This document shows positions 47,706 through 56,813 of a stretch of DNA of 64,000 nt, piece by piece. The stretch's first letter is position 1. Every line of letters begins with the position of its first letter. The notes beneath the pieces were generated by a model. The model was not told the DNA's origin and ran no database searches. It saw nothing but the letters and a program-made list of their open reading frames with translations. The stretch spans positions 62,001-126,000 of the forward strand of contig CANQIP010000002.1 of NCBI GenBank assembly GCA_947623955.1. Reading direction: 5' to 3'. Both the position numbers and the translations under genes were made by a program. Origin of the DNA: an uncultured Clostridia bacterium (GTDB lineage: Bacteria; Bacillota; Clostridia; UBA1381).

Positions 47706-50123
47706 CTATTCCTTCCTCGCAAATGTTTCCGTGGAAATTTTACCACCGCTTGAAATATTAAAACGCACGTTGCCGTCATAGTCTGTGCGGTACACAATAC
47801 TGCCGCGCAGCTTTTCGAGCGTCTCGTCAGCGGGCAGGTAATACGTGTTGTTCTCGCCCACGCTTATAACGCCGTAATCGGGAGCAGCCGCCTTGATCCA
47901 TTCGTCCGACGACGAAGTGCGCGAGCCGTGATGCGCGACCTTCAATATATCCGTTTTCGGGTCAAAACCGATTTCCAGAAGATTTTTCTCGCCGAACGTA
48001 GTCATATCGCCGGTAAACAAAACGCCGCGCCCGCCGTACTCCACGCGGTACACATAAGTCGTGTCGTTTTCGTTGTCGCTTATGCCCGTTTTCCTCGCGG
48101 GCTTTATGACGCGTATCGTCATACCGTTATTATACCTCAAAACGGTATCGTCTTGCAAGTAGTGAATTTTCGTACCCTTTTCCTTTGCCGCCGTCTCGAT
48201 CGCCGTCCTCCACTCGCTCCCCTCCATATTGTCGGGCATGAACACATTTTTTACGCGCAGATTGTTTATCGCGGCGATTATGCCCTGAACGTGATCCTGA
48301 TGATAATGGCTCACGAACGCGCTGTCGATAACCGTGATATTCTCTGCTCTTAAATATTCCAGAAACAGCTTTTCGCCGGGGTCATAGTCGGAGTACGCGT
48401 TGCCGCCTCCGCCGTCTATGAGAACGTTAAAGCGGTACGGCGCGCATATTATCGCGCCGTCGCCCTGACCGACGTTTACAAACGTCATCTCTAAGGAGTT
48501 AAACAGTCCGACCTCTCTTATCCCGACCGACACGCACAGCGCGGCTGCAGTGAACAGTGCCGCAAACATCTGCGCTTTCTTCCTTTTTATATGCTTTACA
48601 GCCGAGCAGATCAGCAAAAGGTATATCAAAAATCCCAAAACCGACGGTTTCACGAGCGAATACCGCATAAAACCGATTTTGTCTATCCACACGGGAATAC
48701 TTTTAAGCAAATACGCCATAGCCGTTACCGCATGCCCCACAACTGGCGCGCTGCCGAATATTGCCAAAAGCGGCACAAATACGGGCGACAGCACGAGTAT
48801 CACGCCCACGCAGAATATCATCGCAAACGAAACGAATATCGAGTAAAACGACACGCCGTTCCAGAAATACGCGCTTATCGGTATAAGCCCGACCGAGCAT
48901 ATCACGCCGACTGCGACCATTCTGCGTATAAATCGCGGTTTTACGCGCATAAACCGCTTTTCAACGCTGTTGTAAAAATAATGTATAAGCACGCTCGACA
49001 TCATCGACATCACAAATCCCGCGTCAAAGTACATCAGCGGATTTATAAATCCTATGATTATCGCGGTCATTCCGATAACGTCAAGGTAGTACACGTAGCC
49101 CCTGCGGCGTTTGAGAACGATAAACAGCGCGAGCATTATGCTCAGCTTGACCGCCGTAATCGTTCCGAAATTAAACATCGCATATATAATAAGTAAAATC
49201 ACCGTCGCCGCGTCGCGCTTTTTCTTTCCGAGAAAGCCGAGTACGGCGGTAATAATTGTCATGAACATCATTATATGCAGATACGCGGGATAATAAAACC
49301 TTTTAAGCCCCGTCCTGTCGAGCGCAGCGTCCAGTTCCTCGGAAAATTCCTTTTTGTTGCCCGTAAGCGTCGCCTTCAGCACAGCCGCGTAGTCGCCGCC
49401 GTACCGCCTGCCCACCGCGTCCGACACGAAACATTTTACATACAGTCCGAGCGAGTACGGCGAAAAATCGCATATCACATACGGCGCATACGCCGCGTCC
49501 GTCGAATATACCCTAAAGAATATGCCTCGGCTTTTGTAATACCTCGCGTAATCAAAACCGTTCTCGTTCATTTTGACGGGCAGATTTTTTATTATGCCGC
49601 CAAAGCTTACAGTATCGCCGTATTCAAATTCCGACGGCGTTGTTAAGAGCAGCTTGCCGTCCGCGTCAACGCTCCCGCCGTCGTAACTCACCTCGCCCAC
49701 CGTCACGACGTAACGGTGGTTTTCACCCGCGTCGGTCGGCATCTCCGACACGCGCCCCGTCACTGTCACGTACCTGTCCACGTAATCGCTCAAAATAAGT
49801 CTGTCGGTATCGGCTGCAAAGCGGCACAGACACACTCCGACACAGAACGCGAACGCCGTTAACAAAATTTTTGTGTTAAATCCACGTTTAAAAATCGCTT
49901 TTATTGTCAATACCAATATAAGGGACAAAAGGAAAATTACCGCAAACGGGGTCGGTATTCTGCCGCTGAGATATATACCCGCCGCAAAAACCGCCGCAAC
50001 TCTTATATATTCTATCACACACTTTGCCCCTTCCGCACGTCCTCGTCTTAATTCTACCACAACGGATATTACAAGGCAATTTTGTAAAACGCTTTTGTAA
50101 TATTTGTAACGTGTATGTAACAT
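47706..50123 (-). CDS. comEC: DNA internalization-related competence protein ComEC/Rec2 (start uncertain)
   Basis: Competence TM domain; C-terminal MBL FVNVGQGDGAIICAPYRFNVLIDGGGG...VSHYHQDHVQGI. Confidence 0.92.
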   Translation of the reverse strand: MLHTRYKYYKSVLQNCLVISVVVELRRGRAEGAKCVIEYIRVAAVFAAGIYLSGRIPTPFAVIFLLSLILVLTIKAIFKRGFNTKILLTAFAFCVGVCLCRFAADTDRLILSDYVDRYVTVTGRVSEMPTDAGENHRYVVTVGEVSYDGGSVDADGKLLLTTPSEFEYGDTVSFGGIIKNLPVKMNENGFDYARYYKSRGIFFRVYSTDAAYAPYVICDFSPYSLGLYVKCFVSDAVGRRYGGDYAAVLKATLTGNKKEFSEELDAALDRTGLKRFYYPAYLHIMMFMTIITAVLGFLGKKKRDAATVILLIIYAMFNFGTITAVKLSIMLALFIVLKRRRGYVYYLDVIGMTAIIIGFINPLMYFDAGFVMSMMSSVLIHYFYNSVEKRFMRVKPRFIRRMVAVGVICSVGLIPISAYFWNGVSFYSIFVSFAMIFCVGVILVLSPVFVPLLAIFGSAPVVGHAVTAMAYLLKSIPVWIDKIGFMRYSLVKPSVLGFLIYLLLICSAVKHIKRKKAQMFAALFTAAALCVSVGIREVGLFNSLEMTFVNVGQGDGAIICAPYRFNVLIDGGGGNAYSDYDPGEKLFLEYLRAENITVIDSAFVSHYHQDHVQGIIAAINNLRVKNVFMPDNMEGSEWRTAIETAAKEKGTKIHYLQDDTVLRYNNGMTIRVIKPARKTGISDNENDTTYVYRVEYGGRGVLFTGDMTTFGEKNLLEIGFDPKTDILKVAHHGSRTSSSDEWIKAAAPDYGVISVGENNTYYLPADETLEKLRGSIVYRTDYDGNVRFNISSGGKISTETFARKE

Positions 50124-50352
50124 AACATCGAAGTTACAACCTGATAAAGTATGTAATTTCGTATACTTTTTGCCGGATATGACAAATCTTCCGCATGTGT
50201 TATGTGAATATTACACAAAAAATACCCCGTTTTTTATTGCAAAAGTCACATTAAGATTACGTTTTTATTACAAAATAAAGACATTCGGATTAAAAAAGTA
50301 TTGACAAGCGGTAATAAATGGTGTATAATGCGTTTTGTAATGTTTTAGTAAC
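50083..50352 (+). promoter_or_regulatory. Upstream region of NlpC/P60 gene: WalR-like boxes and promoter
   Basis: TGTAAC-N5-TGTAAC (50105-50121); TGTAAT-N5-AGTAAC (50336-50352); TTGACA (50301)-17-TATAAT (50324-50329). Confidence 0.6.
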
Positions 50353-50429
50353 AATCCGGTAATCAAAACGAGATTTTGGTAAAGATTTGGAAACAAACTT
50401 TGCTTTAATTATTTAGGAGGTTATATTTT

Positions 50430-51638
50430 ATGAGGAACTTTAAACATTCGGTTATCGCCGCATTGGCGATTGCGATGATAAGTTCGCTTACCGCGGCGCA
50501 GTTCGCGGACATGAAAGACAGCAAAACGGAACGTGAACAGAGAATTAACGCCGCTGCGGCGTCGGACAGTATAACGATCGCCGAAAAGGAGCTTGACGGC
50601 GCGGCGAAGGGCAGCGCGGAGCTGACAACCGCAGAAGACACGGACGGCGCACTTGACAAAGCGACCGACAGTGAAATCGCTGCTAAAAGCTTTCTCCCCA
50701 TCGCATACGTTATATCATCGGAAAGCGAGGTCAGCGTAATGGCTATGCCGTCCGACGATGCGGAAACGGTTGGCAGTGTAAGCGTGGGTACGGAGGTTCA
50801 AATCACGGAAAGTTCCGAGGGCTGGTACAAAATAGTTGACAATGGCGGCTTGGCGGGATATGTAAAGATGGGTTTCATAACTCAAAACAGCGCTGCCGCG
50901 AACGAGGCGAAAATGGGCGTTGACAACTACAAAATCGCTCAGGTTCATGTAAACGGAGGCTCCGTAAGAGTAAGAGCCGCCGCAAGCACCGACAGCGACA
51001 TTTTGGACGAGCTTGAGGACGGCAGATACGCCTATATACTGGGCGGCGAAAACGACTTTATAAAAATCTGCTACAGCGACGAATACAAAGAGGGCTACGT
51101 AATAAACACCTCGCTCGAATTTGTCGGCGAGTGGGAGGACAAGGACGATCTCCGCGCAAAGCAGCAGGAAGTAAAGGCGGCGAAAGAAGAGGCGGCGAGA
51201 GTCGAGGCAATAGCGCGTCAAAACGCGCAGGCTGCCGGTGTGCCGAATGCAGTTACGACGCCTGCGGCAAGCGGCAAGGGTCAGGCTATCGTAAACACAG
51301 CCATGCAGTACCTCGGCGTACCCTACGTATGGGGCGGAACATCGCCGTCGGGTTTTGACTGCTCGGGACTTGTGCAGTACGTGTGCAGCAAGAACGGCAT
51401 CAGCATTGCCCGCGTCGCGGCGGACCAGAGAAACTGCGGCTCATACGTAAGCCGTGAAAACCTTCAGCCCGGCGACCTCGTATTCTTCGCAAAGGGCGGC
51501 AACATTCACCACGTGGGCATTTACATCGGCGACGGCAACATGATACACGCGCCTCAGACGGGCGACGTCGTAAAGGTATCGTCAATCAACACCGAATACC
51601 GCATAGCGCAGTACGCGGGTGCGGTAAGAGTTTACTAA
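50430..51638 (+). CDS. Secreted SH3-domain NlpC/P60 peptidoglycan hydrolase
   Basis: Signal peptide; two SH3b-like repeats; YVWGGTSPSGFDCSGLVQYV; HHVGIYIGDGNMIHAP. Confidence 0.95.
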   Translation: MRNFKHSVIAALAIAMISSLTAAQFADMKDSKTEREQRINAAAASDSITIAEKELDGAAKGSAELTTAEDTDGALDKATDSEIAAKSFLPIAYVISSESEVSVMAMPSDDAETVGSVSVGTEVQITESSEGWYKIVDNGGLAGYVKMGFITQNSAAANEAKMGVDNYKIAQVHVNGGSVRVRAAASTDSDILDELEDGRYAYILGGENDFIKICYSDEYKEGYVINTSLEFVGEWEDKDDLRAKQQEVKAAKEEAARVEAIARQNAQAAGVPNAVTTPAASGKGQAIVNTAMQYLGVPYVWGGTSPSGFDCSGLVQYVCSKNGISIARVAADQRNCGSYVSRENLQPGDLVFFAKGGNIHHVGIYIGDGNMIHAPQTGDVVKVSSINTEYRIAQYAGAVRVY

Positions 51639-51664
51639 AAAATCCTCCCTTTTTAAAGGGGTTG

Positions 51665-51692
51665 GGCGGCATTATCTGCCGCCCTTTTTTCT
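51665..51692 (+). terminator. Intrinsic terminator
   Basis: GGGCGGCA-TTATC-TGCCGCCCTTTTTT. Confidence 0.85.
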
Positions 51693-51780
51693 TTTGCTCG
51701 GATTTATTGTATTGAAAACGCGTAAAAAATATGGTAAAATTACGTTAGGATAATTTTGTATTTAAACGGAGTAACGTAAA

Positions 51781-52536
51781 ATGGAACAGAAGGATTTAAA
51801 GAAATTGCTTAAAGACGTAGCGGCTGGCAAGGTAGACATTGACAGCGCGATGCTCAAATTACGGCTCGAACCGTTCGAGGATTTGGGTTTCGCGAAGGTC
51901 GATTACCACCGCGGTATACGTCAGGGCGCGGCTGAAGTAATCTACGGCGCGGGCAAAACGCCCGAACAAATCGTAAAAATAGCGGAAAAGCTGCACGACG
52001 GCGGGCAGAAAACGGTGCTTATCACGCGTATGAGCGCGCAGGCTGCGCAGTACGCAAAGGACAAGCTGCCGCTTACGTATTACGATATGGGCGGTATCGG
52101 AATAGTCGGCGATATGCCCGCGCCCGACACAAAATCCGCCGTAGTCGTCGCAAGCGGCGGCACAAGCGATATGCCCGTCGCGGAGGAGGCGGCTCTCACA
52201 GCGGAGGCTCTCGGCAGCCGCGTCACACGGCTTTACGACGTGGGCGTATCGGGTCTGCACAGGCTGCTGTCGCACGCCGAGGATATTATGAACGCGAAGG
52301 TAATCGTTGCCGTCGCGGGTATGGAGGGCGCGCTCGCGAGCGTGATAGGGGGGCTTGCCGACTGCCCCGTCATAGCCGTACCGACGAGCGTAGGCTACGG
52401 CGCGTCCTTCGGCGGACTTTCCGCGCTCCTTTCAATGCTCAACTCGTGCGCCAGCGGCGTGAGCGTCGTCAACATAGATAACGGATTCGGCGCGGGCTAC
52501 CTCGCCAACATGATAAACCGCATAGGCGAACCGTGA
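51781..52536 (+). CDS. larB: LarB-like nickel pincer cofactor biosynthesis protein (AIR carboxylase family)
   Basis: DYHRGIRQGAAEVIYGAGKTPEQI; VVASGGTSDMPVAEEAA; VPTSVGYGASFGGLSALLSMLNSCASGVSVVNIDNGFGAG. Confidence 0.9.
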   Translation: MEQKDLKKLLKDVAAGKVDIDSAMLKLRLEPFEDLGFAKVDYHRGIRQGAAEVIYGAGKTPEQIVKIAEKLHDGGQKTVLITRMSAQAAQYAKDKLPLTYYDMGGIGIVGDMPAPDTKSAVVVASGGTSDMPVAEEAALTAEALGSRVTRLYDVGVSGLHRLLSHAEDIMNAKVIVAVAGMEGALASVIGGLADCPVIAVPTSVGYGASFGGLSALLSMLNSCASGVSVVNIDNGFGAGYLANMINRIGEP

Positions 52537-52553
52537 CACAAATACGAAATCTG

Positions 52554-52581
52554 TTGACAATTCGGACGTAAATGGTATAAT
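52554..52581 (+). promoter_or_regulatory. Predicted promoter of PBECR-like gene
   Basis: TTGACA-16-TATAAT. Confidence 0.7.
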
Positions 52582-52615
52582 AAATGCAAAGAATGTCGAA
52601 ACGGCGGTAAGCAAT

Positions 52616-53008
52616 GTGAATTACGTTGGAAAAATTGACAGAAGTTTTTATAAAGAAATTTCTAAAACAATAATCACAGACGAAGTTATTATTACGGATG
52701 AAAGAATTGAGCATATAATACAACGCAGGGGGAAGGATTTTTATGATAAATACCGTCCTTATTTTGCCGAGATTGTTGAAAATCCGGACTATATATTCAA
52801 TGATAAAAAGATAAATACGGCTCTGGCGGCAAAATCAGTCAATAAGGACGGCTCAAGTGTAAATATAGTGATTAAAATTGCCACGGAAACAGATGATCCC
52901 GAGTTTAAAAATTCGATTATAACCGCCGTGGTAGAAGGGCATAAACGGTTTGAGCAGAGACTTCGAAACAACGAGCCGATATACAAAAGAGTTGACAATA
53001 ATAAATAA
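52616..53008 (+). CDS. Standalone PBECR-like nuclease-domain protein (130 aa)
   Basis: MNYVGKIDRSFYKEISKTIITDEVIITDERIEHIIQRRGKDFYDKYRPYFAEIVENPDYI: pattern of phage-Barnase-EndoU-ColicinE5/D-RelE-like nuclease domains. Confidence 0.65.
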   Translation: MNYVGKIDRSFYKEISKTIITDEVIITDERIEHIIQRRGKDFYDKYRPYFAEIVENPDYIFNDKKINTALAAKSVNKDGSSVNIVIKIATETDDPEFKNSIITAVVEGHKRFEQRLRNNEPIYKRVDNNK

Positions 53009-53020
53009 AAATGATATAAT
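52992..53020 (+). promoter_or_regulatory. Predicted promoter of structured RNA
   Basis: TTGACA (52992-52997)-17-TATAAT (53015-53020), overlapping 3' end of preceding CDS. Confidence 0.8.
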
Positions 53021-53026
53021 GTGAAT

Positions 53027-53190
53027 ACAATAAAAAGGTTATTCGAGGTGGTAAATTTCGTAGCGACCACACGCCGACGGTACGACAAGACTGCTGATAA
53101 CAGCAAGTTCTGAGAGATGCAGGAGACGGCTACGCCTGCCGAATAACTATTTTGTATTAAAACCGCTTTGAGAAATCAAGGCGGTTTTTC
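53027..53190 (+). ncRNA. Candidate independent structured small RNA (~160 nt) with terminator
   Basis: Closing stem AATACAAT..GGTTATTCG / CGAATAAC..TTGTATT; hairpins GGTGGT..ACCAC, GCTG-ATAA-CAGC, GCAGG..CCTGC; terminator CCGCTTTGA-GAAA-TCAAGGCGGTTTTT. Confidence 0.7.
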
Positions 53191-53228
53191 CTATACAAAA
53201 ATACGGCGCGTCTACGCCGTATTTTTAT

Positions 53229-56200
53229 TTACTCAACCTCTTCCGTTTCCTCGAACTCCTCGGGGTTCGGTTCTTCAAATTCCCTCTCCGTTTCGGGTTC
53301 CCCGTCCTTGTGCCGCGATTTTTTCTTTATAAACGCTATGGCGGCTATAAATGCACCGCCGACAAGCAGCAAAATTATTATACTCACCGCCGTGGGACTG
53401 TTTTTGCCGTATCTGACGGACACGGTGTTATCAGTGCCTTTAAGCTTGAAAACAACGTACCTGCCGCGATAGCCGACGTTTATTTCCTCATTCGCGCCGT
53501 TCGTAAGACACGATACGGAGACCTTATCCCTGTTTTCGTTAATAAGACGCAGCGTTACCTCGTCGTCCTCGCCAATATCCGTTCCGGTAAGCGTTATATC
53601 GTACACCTTTTCCTTATCCCGCGCGTCCGAGCCGGCTTTCTCCGTAACGGACAGCTCCGCCTTATCCGTAAAATTACCCTCCGCGAGCGCGACGGCAAGC
53701 TTACCGTCCTTTTTCTCCTTGCTCGCGAGAACGGTAATATACGGCTTGTACTCGCATATTACGTCTATGTTCTCCGTAACCGTATCCGCCCTCACCGGCT
53801 GCCACGTGCCGAAACAGCCTTCCTTCGCGGGAATGTCGGGATAGACTATTCTCTCCGCGGGCTCTCCGTATTGAACATCCTGTGTACCGACCGTCTTACC
53901 GTCCGCGATAAACGTCACGGTAAAACTCAAAAATCTCGACGGTACACCCTCGCGGTTTTTCAGGTCGTCGAACGCAACGCTTTCCGCCTTACCGCTGTAG
54001 CTTACGCCGTCAACAGCTCCCGTGCCGCTGTCCACGTAAAGGTTCTGCAAAAGCTTATCCCTGTTCTCCGCAAAGCCGCACACCGCGCCGATATTTTCGT
54101 CGCCCTCCACCGTGACAATGGAACAGCAGCCGCTTAAAACGTTCGCGTGTCCGGCTATACCGCCGACGTACCGCTTACCCGTGAGCGCGCTCTTCGCGTA
54201 GCTTTTGCGGACGGACGAGTCGCTGCGACCCGCTATACCGCCGACAAAGCTGCCGTTTGTACTTTCCGCGTTACCGTAATTTTCGCACTTGTACACGGTT
54301 CCTATCTCCGCGAGTCCGACCAATCCTCCCGCGCAATCCTTTTTCCCGATGACCTTGCCTTCATTTATACACCCCTGAAGTACCGCCTTCGTCTCGTAAG
54401 CGAAATGCAGCGTGCTCGGTTTTTCTATATCGTCCTCGGGGTCTTTCGCGTACTCTATCGCCATTGCGCCCGCGACTCCGCCCGTGTTACGGTCTGCGTC
54501 AACCTCGCCCGAGTTTACGCACTCCGCTATTTTACCCTGCTTTGTACCCTCTATATCCTCGTCCGACACGTCGCGGAATATATCCGTAATGTCACCGCTG
54601 TTTTCCAGATTTTCTATCTCGCTGCTCATAAGATTTAAGATAACGCTAAGCTGATCGTCTATCGCGGATATGTCGCCCGTTACCTTATTCTTTTTATCCG
54701 AAACGGTGTTTTGCAGTTTGTCGATTTCGTTCTGCATATTTGATTTAAGGTTATTGATTTCGTTCGATATGCCGTTTAAGGAATTAAACACGTTTTCGCT
54801 CGCCTCGCGGAACTCGTCGCCGAGTTTAACAAATTCGAGTTTATCCCCGTTTGACAAATCCGTGAGTATATTTTTAAAATTGCCGGTCGCCACCGTAATA
54901 TCGTCCGCGGCATAGCGCAGCATATCTATTGAACTCGTCAAATCGTCCTTCGTATCCTTAATTTCGTTTTCAGCGTTTTCGATGTCGCCGTCCGCATCAC
55001 CGCCTGATATTTTGTCAACGGCCGCTTTCATGTTATCGATACCCTGCGATATTTCACTCATCGCGCCGCCCATACTGTCGAGAGAATGAGCCATTGTGTT
55101 CGCGGCGTTGTGCAGATCGACAAAATCTATCTCAACATTGTCGAGTATGGCGCTTAAATTTTGATGAATTGTCTGCTCTGCGGCGATTACGGCTGCGTTG
55201 TTTTCGCGTATTTTCCTTATATTTTCGCGCACCTCGCTCATATCCGTAGCCAATATCGGCTTTTTAAGCTGCTCCTCTATCGCCTCGAGAGACGCTTGAA
55301 TATCCTGCCTTACGGCAGCCATATCGTTTACCGCCCCGACGATCTGCGACACCGCGTCGCGCACCTGCGTCTGATCGTTTACCGTAAACGCATCGTCGAG
55401 GTACGCGCTCGCGTCCGAGGCGCGTCTCGCTGCGTCCTGCATTTTCTTCGCCGCGTCGGACATATCTTTAAGCGACGCGCTTATATCGTCCGCGCCGCCA
55501 CTCATGTCGGGAAAATTGAGACTTAAATCATCAAGCGACGCCGACGCCGCGTCGAGCGCGTTACCGAGATTTATTCCGCCACTCTCCAGACCCGCGAAAA
55601 CATCGGTAAGATTATCCATCGTATTTGAAACAATCGCGGACTGCGCGTTTATCTCGTTGATATTATCGTCTATAAAATCGGTTCCTCGGTTAATAAGGAT
55701 CTCCGTATTATCCCTCGCCGTTTTCGCGTAACCCGAAATTTCCGTGAAACTTACCCTCGTGTCGCTTTCAAGACCGTCGGTAACGGCGAGCATATCGGAC
55801 ATCATCCTGTGCAGCTTGTCAAACTCGCCGCGTATATTGTCCATATCGTTTTCCGCTGCGCTCAAAAGGATATACGGCTCCGCCTGACCGACAATACCGC
55901 CGACGTCCTTTCTGCCCTGCACAAAGCCCTTGTTTTTACAGCCGAGAATATACCCCGACTGTCTGCCCGCGATACCGCCGACGTTGTAGCCTATATGCTC
56001 GTAACCTATATCGGCGTTATTCGTGCAGCCCTGCACTATACCCGTCGTATAACCGACTATACCGCCCGTGTCGGTATGTCCGAGAATACTTTCCTCCTCG
56101 TTCTCCTCCTGCTCCTCGCGATAACTCTCCACAAACGCGCCCGCGTCAACGTCAAGCGCGGTCGTTACGTCCTTCTTCTTTTCCTCGTACACCGTGTTGA

Positions 56201-56813
56201 CCTGCGCGTTATTCACACAATCCGACAGAAAGCCGCTGTTTTTACCGACTATGCCGCCGACCGAGTTCTCGCCCGACACAATACCCGCCGAAGAGCAGGA
56301 TATTATGCGTCCGCTGTCGGTGTTCACGCCCGCGACGCCGCCGATGACGTTCTCACCCTTTACCGTGCCGTCAAACGCGCACCGTTCTATATTTCCCGAA
56401 TTTTCACCGACAACGCCGCCCGCGCTGCTTTTAGAGCCGTCCGGCGTTATGTCGGCTTTAACGTTGAGGTCGGCGACCTTCGCGCCCTCCTGCACGTAAC
56501 GGAACACGCCCATATACGAGCCGCTGCGCGCGACGCTTATACCCGACAAAGTGTAGCCGTTACCGTTAAACACGCCGCCGAACGTAGGCACGGGCGTAAA
56601 ATACGCGCCCGTAAAATCAATATCGCCCGTAAGATTGACCGTCTTGCCGCACGACCACGAATCGAGCGTGCAGCTTTTCGCGAGAGACTCCCAATCCTCG
56701 CGCGACGCGACATTTATAACGTTCCCATCCGCGTAAATCGGCGGAACAATGTAGCACACCGCGCTCATTATGACGGCGGCTGTTATAAGACACGCAATTC
56801 CTTTACGTTTCAT
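53229..56813 (-). CDS. Large surface protein: signal peptide, GLUG repeats, ~400-aa coiled coil, second GLUG block, C-terminal TM
   Basis: GGIVGKNSGFLSDCVNNAQV, GGIAGRQSGYILGCKNKGFVQG, GGIAGRSDSSVRKSYAKSAL; TAVSIIILLLVGGAFIAAIAFIKKKSRHK. Confidence 0.85.
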   Translation of the reverse strand: MKRKGIACLITAAVIMSAVCYIVPPIYADGNVINVASREDWESLAKSCTLDSWSCGKTVNLTGDIDFTGAYFTPVPTFGGVFNGNGYTLSGISVARSGSYMGVFRYVQEGAKVADLNVKADITPDGSKSSAGGVVGENSGNIERCAFDGTVKGENVIGGVAGVNTDSGRIISCSSAGIVSGENSVGGIVGKNSGFLSDCVNNAQVNTVYEEKKKDVTTALDVDAGAFVESYREEQEENEEESILGHTDTGGIVGYTTGIVQGCTNNADIGYEHIGYNVGGIAGRQSGYILGCKNKGFVQGRKDVGGIVGQAEPYILLSAAENDMDNIRGEFDKLHRMMSDMLAVTDGLESDTRVSFTEISGYAKTARDNTEILINRGTDFIDDNINEINAQSAIVSNTMDNLTDVFAGLESGGINLGNALDAASASLDDLSLNFPDMSGGADDISASLKDMSDAAKKMQDAARRASDASAYLDDAFTVNDQTQVRDAVSQIVGAVNDMAAVRQDIQASLEAIEEQLKKPILATDMSEVRENIRKIRENNAAVIAAEQTIHQNLSAILDNVEIDFVDLHNAANTMAHSLDSMGGAMSEISQGIDNMKAAVDKISGGDADGDIENAENEIKDTKDDLTSSIDMLRYAADDITVATGNFKNILTDLSNGDKLEFVKLGDEFREASENVFNSLNGISNEINNLKSNMQNEIDKLQNTVSDKKNKVTGDISAIDDQLSVILNLMSSEIENLENSGDITDIFRDVSDEDIEGTKQGKIAECVNSGEVDADRNTGGVAGAMAIEYAKDPEDDIEKPSTLHFAYETKAVLQGCINEGKVIGKKDCAGGLVGLAEIGTVYKCENYGNAESTNGSFVGGIAGRSDSSVRKSYAKSALTGKRYVGGIAGHANVLSGCCSIVTVEGDENIGAVCGFAENRDKLLQNLYVDSGTGAVDGVSYSGKAESVAFDDLKNREGVPSRFLSFTVTFIADGKTVGTQDVQYGEPAERIVYPDIPAKEGCFGTWQPVRADTVTENIDVICEYKPYITVLASKEKKDGKLAVALAEGNFTDKAELSVTEKAGSDARDKEKVYDITLTGTDIGEDDEVTLRLINENRDKVSVSCLTNGANEEINVGYRGRYVVFKLKGTDNTVSVRYGKNSPTAVSIIILLLVGGAFIAAIAFIKKKSRHKDGEPETEREFEEPNPEEFEETEEVE

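Noticed and set aside
50130-50430. c-di-AMP (ydaO) riboswitch upstream of the NlpC/P60 gene
   Set aside because: Common context for that riboswitch, but the predicted 5' UTR is only ~95 nt and I see no ydaO consensus.
53027-53140. Self-cleaving ribozyme (hammerhead-like CTGATAA motif) or SRP RNA
   Set aside because: CTGATAA lacks the other hammerhead core elements (GAAA/GUC placement), and the SRP GGAAGCAGCC-type motif is absent.
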